This document shows positions 45,201 to 52,843 of a DNA stretch of 64,000 nt, piece by piece. Each line of letters opens with the position of its first letter. The first letter of the stretch is position 1. The notes under the pieces are model-generated. The model made no database searches, was not told the DNA's origin, and saw only the letters and a list, made by a program, of their open reading frames with translations. The translations under genes and the position numbers were made by a program. This DNA comes from Lytechinus pictus (taxonomy: Eukaryota > Echinodermata > Echinoidea > Temnopleuroida > Toxopneustidae): assembly GCF_037042905.1 (NCBI RefSeq), contig NC_087261.1, forward strand, positions 13,900,217 through 13,964,216. Direction: 5' to 3'.

Positions 45201-48200
45201 TTCGCTACAATTCCCCATCGTGTATATATCGAGGAGATCCGAAAAATAGCGAACTAGTTCGCTACAATTTCCCATCGTGTATATATATATAGAGGAGATC
45301 TGGAAAATAGCGAACTAGTTCGCTACAATTTACCATCGTATGTATATACAGGAGATCTGGAAAATAGCGAACTAGTTCGCTACAATTTCCCGTCGTGTAT
45401 ATATATATAGAGGAGATCTGGAAAATAGCGAACTAGTTCGCTACAATTTCCCATCGTATACATAGAGGAGAATTGGAAAATAGCGAACTAGTTCGCTACA
45501 ATTTCCCATCGTATGTATATAGAGGAGATCTGGAAAATAGCGAACTAGTTCGCTACAATTTCCCGTCGTTAAGAGGAGATCTGGAAAATAGCGAACTAGT
45601 TCGCTACAATTTCCCATCGTATGTATATATAGGAGATCTGGAAAATAGCGAACTAGTTCGCTACAATTTCCCGTCGTGTATATATATATAGAGGAGATCT
45701 GGAAAATAGCGAACTAGTTCGCTACAATTTCCCATCGTATGTATATACAGGAGATCTGGAAAATAGCGAACTAGTTCGCTACAATTTCCCGTCGTGTATA
45801 TATATATAGAGGAGATCTGGAAAATAGCGAACTAGTTCGCTACAATTTCCCATCGTATACATAGAGGAGAATTGGAAAATAGCGAACTAGTTCGCTACAA
45901 TTTCCCATCGTATGTATATAGAGGAGATCTGGAAAATAGCGAACTAGTTCGCTACAATTTCCCGTCGTTAAGAGGAGATCTGGAAAATAGCGAACTAGTT
46001 CGCTACAATTTCCCATCGTATGTATATACAGGAGATCTGGAAAATAGCGAACTAGTTCGCTACAATTTCCCGTCGTGTATATATATATAGAGGAGATCTG
46101 GAAATAGCGAACTAGTTCGCTACAATTTGACACGTCGTATAATATAGACTAATACAAGGAGATGGCTACAAATTTCGACGCTTATATATAAGCGTTGAAG
46201 ATCGCTATATTTGCCATCTATAAAATACCGATGTTGTGTCGACATCTAGGTGAAAATTTTTATATCTGTGTCAAAGTCAAATGTTTTTTGCTCGAAGCTT
46301 TTTGGTAAAAGTAATTCTATCATTTCAGGGCCGACCATGCAGAATTCTCTTTCACAGAGTCTGAAAACCCATACGTCAGCAACCACCTTTCGGGGAAACC
46401 TGTGCAAGAGTGTTTTTTTTACATGCAACCATTAATATATTGTATCGATTGTTAAAAGTTCGAATCTAATTAAGATGGAAAGTGTGCTATGCAAATCTTG
46501 TTTATGTATTGAATAAGATTATCAATATTATTCTGAATATCATTACTATTGTTATTATTTATTATTATTATTGTTATTATAATTGAAACACAGGCAAACA
46601 TCCCTATGTTCTTAGGACACGCCTTCCTCCCTCCTGGTAACGCTTGGGCTCTTTATGTTTTCGGTGTATTGGCGGGAAATGCTGTCGCTGTGGTTATGCT
46701 TGTACCGTGGTAAGTTCATATCTAACTTCGATAGCAGTGCCATATTTTAAAACGAAACGATGCGAGCGCGAACCGCTGACTAAATTACGATTTGATATAG
46801 GCCTACTGACCTCAAAACAAGAAATATGAAACTTTTTTTTTCGAGTATTTTTTAACGTCATCTTTTTATGATGTCAATATTATTTTGTGACCATACCTGA
46901 ACCTTATCCAGTAAGGAACGTTTTCTTCTCCGACTGACTGTCGATATCTAGGTCGCCGCCCGGCGCCTGCATGGCGACAGGCTAATCATACACGTGTTTC
47001 ATCAAAGCATCATGAAAAAAACACATTAATTTAGCCTCCCTGCAATGCTAAATTTGCTGATGACTATAGGATTGCCGCTATATATCACAGGGAAATGATT
47101 CTGTCTCCGTGATTCATTTCTTTCGCAAAGGGAGACCAATTTGGTAACAGATTGGATTGTGTGAAAGCAGCAATCAGTGGCGTACAAATGGGGGGGGGGG
47201 GGGGGGCTTGGGGCGCTTGCCCACCCACCCCCCAAAAAAGTCACCACCGAGAAAAAGCTAGAAAAGTAAAGAGAGAAGGGCAAAATGTAATTATTTTTTA
47301 ATATTATGCTGAAATCTGTCATAAGATTAGAATTTTCAGATAAAAATTGTGAAATTTTTGCTCGTTCACTTCGCTCGCTGGCAACTTTTGCCCGATACGC
47401 CGCCACTGGCAGCAATATCGATCTAAATCTCTGAGCGATCACTCTTGCCTTTTTGTGTCTCTTGATATCGAGTTCGACTCAGAGATTAATAGCGGCATCG
47501 ACTAGATGTTATTTAGAAGCCACAAGACTAAGTTGATATTATAACTTGAAAATACAATTACTTTCTTTCAAGGTCAATGGTTCCCGATGTCATTGATGAC
47601 TTCGTCATAAAGACAGGAAATACATACGAAGCTGTATTCTACTCGTTCTTCGTTATGTTCACTAAGATGGGAGCGGGATGTGCACTGGCGGTTTCGACAT
47701 TAGCCCTGGGGTAAGTCAGTCTTTATGATATAATGTGTAAAGCAAAAGATTTACGGTGGCAAGAGTGATTCGTTCATAAAATGTCAAAATTAATCCTTAT
47801 TTTCTGCAAAAACCCTTTTAAATAGCCATGCATATATGCCTCAATACACTTAACATGTGTAAATTATTTCCAAATCCTCCACCTAAATGAGACTAGTAGT
47901 TACACTTTCCTTTTTTTCAGTTTAACCCCCACCCCCTATCTTTTTTTTCTTCTATTTCCTCCTTTATCTTAACCAAAGGTCCGATCACCCAAGATTACCT
48001 TAAATCTGTAATTTCATTCCCCATTCAATTGAGACTTACATATTATTTTACTTGCTTCACTGTGTATTGTGTATGTTGTTAGTCGGGGGGAGGGGGGGAA
48101 TCCATATTCATGTGTATTTAAAAATGTGCCGCTACACACCTTTTACGTATTCAGGGAGGCGTCATGGGGGGAACGGGGTTGACCACTCCCTAGAATATTT

Positions 48201-49261
48201 CAAGTACTGAAATTAAGGGGGAATAGGGGAGAAAGAAGAGCATAAAAACTGGGAGTTCAGGGTCCTTTAACTGTACACCCCTGTCAGTGGCGTACCCAGG
48301 ATTTTCCAAAGGGGGGGGGGGGCAAATTCGACCGCCAAGAAATTTGACAAGCAAAAAAAAATGTCTTCAACCACAAATAAAGGATTTCGTACCAGAAAAA
48401 ATTTTGATAAGCAAAAAAAAAAAAAAAAAAAAAAACGTCTTCAAGTTCTAAAGAGGGGGCCACTTATTTGTGGCACGTCAGGGATCAGTTTTGACTCGTC
48501 AGGGGGCAGGGGTACGTCCCTTGCATGTGTTGTGACTCGTCGCTGTCCCCCCCCCCCCCTTAGGTACGCTAGTGACCCCTGTGATTAAATGATACAAAAA
48601 CAAATGTCACATTTATGTCCTATTACTCCCTAACCCCTTCACCATCGTTCAAAATATCCTGGCGCCTCCCCCTTGTCGTAATCCATCGGAATAAAATTAA
48701 TTTTTAAATCTTGAATCTTTGAAGCGCATCTGGCTACGAGTCGGGAGCATGTGAACAGCCCGAGTCGGTCGCCTTCACCCTCCGACTTCTCGTGTCAGCC
48801 GTGCCCGTCGGGTGTACAATCGTAGGATTCATCTCGCTAGCATTTTACCCCATCACGGAAGAACAGAGGAAAAAGAATAAAACCATCCTCGAAATCTGGA
48901 GGTAAACAAATTATTTATCTTTCAAAGTTCACAAAGCCAATTGTGATAGGGGACTTTAATAGATTTCACGAGCTAGCCCATGATGCGGAATCTTTAAACA
49001 TGATGAAACCTACTAAATATACCGTAGATGCTAATTAAATGGAGGCCCACACGAACTTTAAACCTCTACTTTGATATCGTTAATATGTCTTCATGAAGTT
49101 ATTTTTGTCTGTGTTGTTTTATAAATATCTTTTCATTATATTGTGATTTGCTTTTCAGGGACGACAAAGATGAGAGACGACGAACGACGGTACTACGATC
49201 AAAGGAAGCTCGTGATCGTACCCGATCGATACGAACATACTCTACGACCGTCGTCATGTAA
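33228..49261 (+). CDS. MFSD2A: MFSD2-type sodium-dependent lysophosphatidylcholine symporter, 14 coding exons
   Basis: Coding exons: 33228-33278 (tentative), 33988-34149, 35109-35230, 37220-37349, 38445-38523, 39527-39675, 40232-40322, 40857-40975, 41330-41410, 42380-42463, 46594-46709, 47573-47710, 48725-48901, 49159-49261. They sum to 1602 bases, all phases agree, and the product is 533 aa, close to human MFSD2A. Family role: a plasma-membrane MFS carrier that imports lysophosphatidylcholine (for example DHA-bearing) with sodium. Seen: GRFWDAITDP with the sodium-site acidic pair D88/D92; ERDSATLYRM after TM4; sequons N216 and N220 in a large extracellular loop; C213 and C450, a likely disulfide; SMVPDVIDDF; and K426 in the FTKMGAG helix, matching the functionally required lysine of MFSD2A. 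The tail is short and Arg-rich. Whether it is closer to MFSD2A or MFSD2B is not settled. Confidence 0.93.
33988..34149 (+). CDS. MFSD2A: MFSD2 coding exon 2 (TM1)
   Basis: Follows TTTTTCACCAATTAG and ends at GTGAGT. It encodes 54 residues with a Lys/Arg-rich cytoplasmic lead, then KICYGLGGMPYQLTNT and a helix ending LLDTAQ, the MFSD2 TM1 signature. Confidence 0.9.
34316..34593. mobile_element. MITE copy A in MFSD2 intron 2
   Basis: Inverted ends CAGGGGCCCATCTTACAAAG and CTTTGTAAGACGGGGCCCTG, followed by the subterminal palindrome TTGATCCGATCAA. It is the same family as 36480-37175. Non-coding. Confidence 0.8.
35109..35230 (+). CDS. MFSD2A: MFSD2 coding exon 3 (TM2, sodium-site Asp pair)
   Basis: Acceptor TATACTGTAG, donor GTAACG, phase 2 out. 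It contains FAGRFWDAITDPFVGYL; the two aspartates match the MelB/MFSD2 sodium-binding pair. Confidence 0.93.
35695..35870. repeat. Interspersed repeat shared with 21340-21590
   Basis: Contains GGTTCACTACAAAAAGAAGG, TTTGGTTACA and GGTGCTGCCTATGTAGAATA in MFSD2 intron 3. It is bounded by GGGGTGCTG-type inverted words and is probably a decayed MITE. Confidence 0.55.
35953..36021 (+). repeat. 69-nt near-perfect hairpin in MFSD2 intron 3
   Basis: The left arm AATGCCATTCACCCCCTCAT and the right arm ATGAGGGGGCGAATGGCATT continue to a centre of ACAATAATTGT. The 34-base arms differ at two sites, one of which is a G-U wobble in RNA. It has almost no loop, so it resembles a short palindromic MITE more than a classic microRNA precursor. 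Confidence 0.8.
36480..37175. mobile_element. MITE copy B in MFSD2 intron 3, split by a nested element
   Basis: The ends CTGGGCCCCGTCTTACAAAG and TAAGACGGGACCCTG match copy A at 34316. The right terminal repeat is interrupted at CTCTTTG|TAA by a second MITE, and removing that restores CTCTTTGTAAGACGGG exactly. Confidence 0.8.
36746..37160. mobile_element. Nested MITE with 3-bp TAA duplication (Harbinger-like)
   Basis: The left end AGGCCATCGCACACCTTACG and right end (reverse complement) AGGCGACCGCACACCTTACG are flanked by TAA on both sides (36743-36745, 37161-37163). A 3-bp TAA/TTA duplication is the hallmark of PIF/Harbinger-mobilised elements. No transposase. Confidence 0.8.
37220..37349 (+). 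CDS. MFSD2A: MFSD2 coding exon 4 (TM3-TM4 start)
   Basis: Acceptor TTTATTTCCAG, donor GTAAGA. It encodes WMLFGAPAAAVLYFFIWFVP, then WYLLFYCGFGTMLS, both typical of MFSD2. Confidence 0.93.
37389..37630. mobile_element. Palindromic MITE in MFSD2 intron 4
   Basis: The ends CACTGCAAAAACTCCGGTG and CACCGGAGTTTTTGCAGTG are perfectly inverted, with CA on both sides. The arms stay complementary almost to the middle (CTGGTGTTGTTT and complement). It is the best-preserved copy of the family also at 13326 and 26474. Confidence 0.85.
37818..37860. repeat. AAT microsatellite
   Basis: A short AATAATAAT run in MFSD2 intron 4. Confidence 0.6.
38445..38523 (+). CDS. MFSD2A: MFSD2 coding exon 5
   Basis: A long CT-rich tract (38347-38440) precedes the acceptor; the donor is GTAAGT. 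It encodes LYYMPYSTLTFYLTESQAE then RDSATLY, the MFS motif-bearing loop. Confidence 0.92.
39239..39454. mobile_element. Palindromic MITE in MFSD2 intron 5, TA target duplication
   Basis: The ends CACAGTAAAAA and TTTTTACAGTG are flanked by TA (39237-39238, 39455-39456). The inner arms AAGCCTGTCACTCTAACAAC and GTTGTTAGAGTGACGGGCTT enclose several GTTTAAAC-type words. It is a distinct family from the CACTGCAAAAA elements but shares the CA-GT(A) end and TA target. Confidence 0.8.
39527..39675 (+). CDS. MFSD2A: MFSD2 coding exon 6 (glycosylated loop)
   Basis: Acceptor TTCACTCAG, donor GTACGC. It encodes the TM5 end and a polar loop with C213 and sequons NTT and NSS, the position of N-glycosylation in vertebrate MFSD2A. 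Confidence 0.9.
39895..40030. repeat. ATT/TAG trinucleotide microsatellite
   Basis: Imperfect TATTATTATTA with one AGTAGTAGT block in MFSD2 intron 6. Confidence 0.75.
40232..40322 (+). CDS. MFSD2A: MFSD2 coding exon 7 (TM6)
   Basis: Acceptor TTGTTTTTCAG, donor GTAAGT. It encodes EKGYSVGALCICIVLLLSSF and a Lys-rich end; phase 1 out. Confidence 0.88.
40857..40975 (+). CDS. MFSD2A: MFSD2 coding exon 8
   Basis: Acceptor TATTTTTTCAG, donor GTAAGC. A charged KKKNNEEEQ loop is followed by FMTGLKMVLTFKPYLTLMIS, the start of the second six-helix half. Confidence 0.9.
41330..41410 (+). CDS. MFSD2A: MFSD2 coding exon 9
   Basis: Acceptor CTGTTGCAG, donor GTAAGT. It encodes TVQGNYALFIKYAMEEDDYQ and the start of a helix; phase 0 at both ends. 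QGNYALF corresponds to EGNFVLF in vertebrates. Confidence 0.92.
42380..42463 (+). CDS. MFSD2A: MFSD2 coding exon 10
   Basis: Acceptor TTTCACTTTCAG, donor GTAAGT. It encodes ALMPLWQLFLKKFGKKAALY, matching the IPIWQWFLTRFGKKTAVY block of the family. Confidence 0.93.
42505..42775 (-). mobile_element. tRNA-derived SINE in MFSD2 intron 10
   Basis: On the minus strand it starts with an A box-like GTGGCTCAGAGG and a B box GGGTTCAAATCCC, then the body (CCTTGAATGCTC) and a tail with repeated GCGCT/AATAATA words. It is the same family as 59745-60000. Non-coding; transcribed by RNA polymerase III if active. Confidence 0.75.
43025..43767 (+). repeat. Palindrome-containing satellite, forward block
   Basis: Thirteen units of GGAAATTGTAGCGAACTAG-centred repeat. 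Spacer length varies with the TATATA run. Four further forward units lie beyond the nested insert (44845-45060). Confidence 0.95.
43773..44839. mobile_element. Nested 1.07-kb element with GGATCCAG termini
   Basis: The left CAGGGGCGGATCCAG and right CTGGATCCGCGCCTG are inverted and flanked by AGGGG (43768-43772, 44840-44844). Removing the element and one AGGGG joins GACGAGGGG to AAATTGTAGCGAAC, a normal unit of the surrounding satellite. Poly-G tracts lie just inside both ends. No transposase frame. Confidence 0.8.
43960..44605 (+). repeat. Roughly 110-bp tandem units with GCGAGCGCGAAGCGCGAGC
   Basis: About six spaced copies of TGCGAGCGCGAAGCGCGAGC or degenerate forms (near 43970, 44079, 44190, 44300, 44412, 44580). 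Each is followed by AAATTTTTGATAT-like sequence and a GTGAAAAG/CAGT segment. The GC word is itself nearly palindromic. A lone copy at about 46760 in intron 11 reads GCGAGCGCGAACCGC. Confidence 0.75.
45120..46133 (-). repeat. Palindrome-containing satellite, inverted block
   Basis: About seventeen units of GAAAATAGCGAACTAGTTCG in the opposite orientation, ending in TTTGACACGTCGTATAATATA, the complement of the left edge. Within this block, several consecutive units starting near 45430 and 45840 are repeated in the same order, a higher-order duplication of about 400 bp. Confidence 0.95.
46594..46709 (+). CDS. MFSD2A: MFSD2 coding exon 11
   Basis: Acceptor TTGAAACACAG, donor GTAAGT. It encodes a helix pair ending AGNAVAVVMLVPW. 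The preceding intron 10 is 4.1 kb because of a SINE and a large foldback element. Confidence 0.92.
47175..47408. mobile_element. MITE in MFSD2 intron 11, 8-bp target duplication
   Basis: The ends CAGTGGCGTAC and GCCGCCACTG are flanked by an identical 8-mer, GCAGCAAT (47167-47174, 47409-47416). A 17-base G run lies near the left end. The 8-bp duplication and CAGTGGCG terminus suggest hAT-type mobilisation. Confidence 0.85.
47573..47710 (+). CDS. MFSD2A: MFSD2 coding exon 12
   Basis: Acceptor TTTCTTTCAAG, donor GTAAGT. It encodes SMVPDVIDDFVIKTGN and AVFYSFFVMFTKMGAG with the conserved lysine (K426). Confidence 0.93.
48285..48574. mobile_element. MITE in MFSD2 intron 12, 8-bp target duplication
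   Basis: The ends CAGTGGCGTACCCAGG and CCTTAGGTACGCTAGTG are flanked by the identical 8-mer ACCCCTGT (48277-48284, 48575-48582). It contains two direct copies of a segment with AAATTTTGATAAGCAAAAAA and A-runs. Related ends lie at 47175 and 52601. Confidence 0.85.
48725..48901 (+). CDS. MFSD2A: MFSD2 coding exon 13
   Basis: Acceptor TCTTTGAAG, donor GTAAAC. It encodes the last extracellular loop (YESGACEQPESVAF, C450) and TM12, ending FYPITEEQRKKN. Confidence 0.92.
49159..49261 (+). CDS. MFSD2A: MFSD2 coding exon 14 (terminal)
   Basis: Acceptor GCTTTTCAG. It encodes a short Arg-rich tail ending STTVVM with stop TAA at 49259-49261. Confidence 0.85.
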
Positions 49262-51487
49262 CATCACAACATACGTCGGCATTCTGAATTGATATACTAA
49301 ATGTAGATTAATTTCATTGCAATATTCGATGTGTTATTTAAACCCAAGTTGTTCACCTGCATATATAGGTTACGAAAATACTTAGTGTAATTTTTTTTTT
49401 TTTTGAGGGGGGGGGTGTATTTTGCAGAAGTCGCAATATTATGTATAGCTATGCAATTTTAGACAAAATAGGTGAAGGTCGTTAAAAATATAACTTGCTT
49501 TAATCACCTGTAGAGTACATTTAGAATATTGTTACAGTTGACGAATAGTTTAATAGGGAATTAAAATAGAGGAATATTCATGGGATCTTTGGAAAATGAT
49601 TGATTTTACAAATACAATGTCGGTATTTCACTAAGACGACATGGATTTGTTCAAACATCAGTAGAATTTCTGTAAAATTATGGTCGTTTATAATAATGTC
49701 AAGTTAAAATCAACCTTGACGAGTAGTCGTTGGTGGAAATAAATACACATTTTGTATTCAACGAATTTCGTCTAATAACAATGAAAACAATTTATTTTAA
49801 TATTGGGAATGGAGAAAAGCATCGAATATAACATTCCGTGTTAGTATGAAATGTTATATTCTCGTATGATTCCTCTAACACGATTATGACGATCGAAGAG
49901 GTATTTTCGTGATTTGGAGGGGGTTTTTCTACATAAAAGTAAGTTGTATTTAGATCAAAATGTGCAACTATTGGTTATATAAACCTATAGAGTTCAACTT
50001 TTAATCAATGTTTTTTGTTTTGTTTTTTCGTATATATGATTTTGCCCTGTAGATGGACTATTGGATAATTCAAAGTGCTTTTTAAGTTCTATATTATATA
50101 TTGCTCATTTTGTTATCTTTACATTGTATTATCGACGTAAATTTAGACAGCAATATGGAGTTTTCGCTGCGCGATGCATGACGTATTCAAGAACGCAGTA
50201 AATGACAAAACAAAACAGCTGGCAGGTCTTTGTAGAAAATTGGTGAAAAGAAACAGCAGTTTCGTCCAAAGTTTGAGCTGACAAAAAATTGCAAATCATT
50301 TTATCCAGAGTCCGGGATGTAGCTGCTGTTTTGATTCACCACTTTTGGACAAAGACTTCTTGGTTGTTCATGAAGGGCAATTGACATTTTTCTATGTTCT
50401 TGATTCGTCCCGTGTGTCATGGAGCAAAAACTCTCTATCGAATGCCCTAGAGAAAATGAGCGGGTTTCATAAGGAGTTACCACTATGGTAACTTTGCCGT
50501 TATATCAATAGAGTACCGAAGCGATAACGTCAGTTGCCATGGTGTCATGGCGGCCTGGTTCTAAACAAAACTAAACCGGGGGCCGTTTCATAAAGTAAGT
50601 CCAACCAAACAAAAGGTTGATTTGAATAATAAGAAAAAAAAAACATTGTTGCATTGCATCAAGTGGCCCTGGACTGTATGTTGCCACAGCGTGATGTACA
50701 ATCATTGTACACATAATTTCCCTCTCCAGCATTTTCCCAATTCAAAGGCTATACTTCATAATCCAATCGAATGTTTTTCCTTCTGTTAAGGGGGCATTAT
50801 TGTCACGTAATGTCCATCATATTTATTACAAATTATTTTTATGATGTAAATATTTCAAAGCAAAACTACAAATATAACTTCAACTTAGTCATTTAAACTT
50901 ACAGGTATGTCTGAGCTTAAATGCATTTAGGACACGTATAAAACAAGTATGTATCGATTTACCTAGCTTTCTGTAGAGAAATATGATTTAGACATTTCAT
51001 TCACATTTGTGAGGTCACAAAAATTAGCTATCATTGGAGTTATTCCCCGATTTTTTTCTTATATTTTTTTCTTATTTTCAGTTTCGTTTCTTCTCTCATT
51101 TTGCTTTTTTTTATTTTTAGGCCTCCATCAATATAACATTTCTAGCTTTATATGAATGTATCCTACATTGTTTTGGTGATAATTTATTGATAATCTTTGC
51201 TTATTATAAGTTACAGTGTACAGTCACAAAAAAATGAAATTTGTACATTTTGAATATCAGTGCCATTTTGAATTTGTTTATTTGTATCTGGAAAATATGT
51301 TGATAAATGATTATGAAATGTATGGTCGTGAAAAGGCAGAAAATTTATAAACACACAACATATATATGTTATTCCAAATGTTTTGAAAAATATTGCTTGA
51401 TTTAAAAAAACCCTTGGCGAGCATTTCATGGAGATTTCTCGTCAGTGAGTTCACTTATTGTTAAAAGCTATTGAAACTCCTGCTGGA
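49262..51487. other. MFSD2 3' UTR and intergenic sequence
   Basis: No exon supported. The segment 50160-50490 shares CAGCAG-TTCGTCC and TTTGTCCAAAAGTGG-type words with the inverted-repeat MITE family of 24331 and 32170 and is probably a third, decayed copy. GGGGGCCGTTTCATAAAG at about 50577 looks like an orphan MITE end. Confidence 0.4.
49738..49743 (+). terminator. Candidate polyadenylation signal (AATAAA) for MFSD2
   Basis: The first AATAAA after the MFSD2 stop, 477 bases downstream. The 3' UTR is therefore likely about 0.5 kb; no other gene intervenes. Confidence 0.45.
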
Positions 51488-52560
51488 AAGAACAGTGTTA
51501 ACACAGAGTGTTCACACTGTGCAAAGATGTGATTCACCCTGTTCAAATTAAACAGTGTGAAAACAATTGTACACTGGACACCTCAACGGTGTTGAGTGTT
51601 CACAGTGTGTTCACCTAGTGGGCACCCTATGTGAAGATTTTCACTGTAAAAAATGCTTGAATTAAACAGTGTGAAAATAATTCTACACTGTAGACACCTC
51701 GCAAGAGTGTGTGTTCACCTTATGGGCTCCCTATGTGAAGAAGTTTCACACTGTAAAAATGCTTGAATTAAACAGTGTGAAAATAATTCTACACTGTAGA
51801 CACCTTGACAGTTTGTGTGTTCACCTAGTGGGCTATGTGAAGATGTTTCACACTGTAAAAATGCTTGAATTAAACAGTGTGAAAATAATTCTACACTGTA
51901 GACACCTTGACAGTTTGTGTGTTCACCTAGTGGGCTATGTGAAGATGTTTCACACTCTAAAAAAGCTTGAATTAAACAGTGTGAAAATAACTCTACACTG
52001 TAGACACCTCGAGAGTGTGTGTTCAGTGTGTTCACCTAGTTGGCTATGTGAAGATGTTTCACACTGTAAAATTGCTTGAATTAAACAGTGTGAAAATAAG
52101 TCTACACTGTGGCCCCTCGACAGTGTGTTCAGTTTGTTCACCTTGTGGGCTATGTGAAGATGTTTCACACTGTAAAAATGCTTGAATTAAACAGTGTGAA
52201 GATAATTCTACACTGTAGACACCTTGACAGTTTGTGTGTTCACCTAGTGGGCTATGTGAAGATGTTTCACACTGTAAAAAAAAAGCTTGAATTAAACAGT
52301 GTGAAAATAACTCTACACTGTAGACACCTCGAGAGTGTGTGTTCACCTAGTTGGCTATGTGAAGATGTTTCACACTGTAAAAATGCTTTGATTAAACAGT
52401 GTGAAAATAACTCTACACTGTTAGACACCTCGAGAGTGTGTGTGTTCACCTAGTGGGCTATGTGAAGATGTTTCACACTGTAAAAATGCTCAAATTAAAC
52501 AGTGTGAAAACAATTGTACACTGTGGACACCTTGACAGTGTTGAGTGTTCAGTGTGGGCA
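51488..52560 (+). repeat. Satellite of about 104-bp monomers (ten copies)
   Basis: The word AACAGTGTGAAAA recurs at about 51551, 51665, 51771, 51873, 51975, 52083, 52190, 52295, 52395 and 52498, giving a period of 100-114 bp. Each monomer contains TTTCACACTGT and, about 17 bases later, its complement ACAGTGTGAAA, so every unit can form an 11-bp stem. The ORFs across it (for example VKMFHTVKMLELNSVKI repeats) are shadows of the repeat. Confidence 0.95.
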
Positions 52561-52843
52561 CAAACTTAGTTACAAACTTAGTACTTAGTACAATATGTAC
52601 CAGTGGCGTAGACAGGTTCGTACACCTGGGGGGGATGACTGGGCTGCCAACGCTAGTGAGGGCGCAAAGCGCCCGAGCGAGGGAGCGAAGCGACCGAGCG
52701 GGGGGAGGGTGTGGGAGGGGGGTGTCCCCCCTCCCACGGTAGGGAGCTTTTGCAATTTTGAACTTGAAATCGTGCAATCTGATGCATACTTAATGAGGTA
52801 AAATAACACACACAAGCGCGCACGCACACACACACATACTAAC

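Larger units (their letters stand above)
42943..46212. mobile_element. Foldback element with 18-bp-palindrome satellite arms, in MFSD2 intron 10
   Basis: The ends AAATATAGCGATCTT and the complement are followed inward by AACGCTTATATATAAGCGT, GTAGCCATCTCCTTGTATTA and then arrays of a 50-62 bp unit. Each unit contains the perfect palindrome TAGCGAACTAGTTCGCTA, then TTTTCCAGATCTCCT and a TATATA spacer. Units left of about 45060 read one way and units right of it read as the complement, so the whole element is one dyad of about 2.2 kb without the nested insert at 43773-44839. There are about 34 intact and two degenerate units. No coding frame and no clear target duplication. The layout parallels the TU-like element but the sequence is unrelated. 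Confidence 0.85.

Noticed and set aside
45473-46133. Repeated NSELVRYNFPS and NCSELVRYFP peptides on both strands
   Set aside because: They arise from the palindromic satellite unit; the palindrome reads the same on both strands, so similar peptides appear in both directions.
43022-46133. CRISPR-like array of regular palindromic repeats
   Set aside because: Repeats are palindromic and regularly spaced, but the spacers are nearly identical AT runs, the orientation flips midway, and the host is a eukaryote with no cas genes.
51711-52453. Repeated VKMFHTVKMLELNSVKI-type protein
   Set aside because: Shadow of the roughly 104-bp satellite; both strands are equally open and the frame breaks with monomer-length changes.
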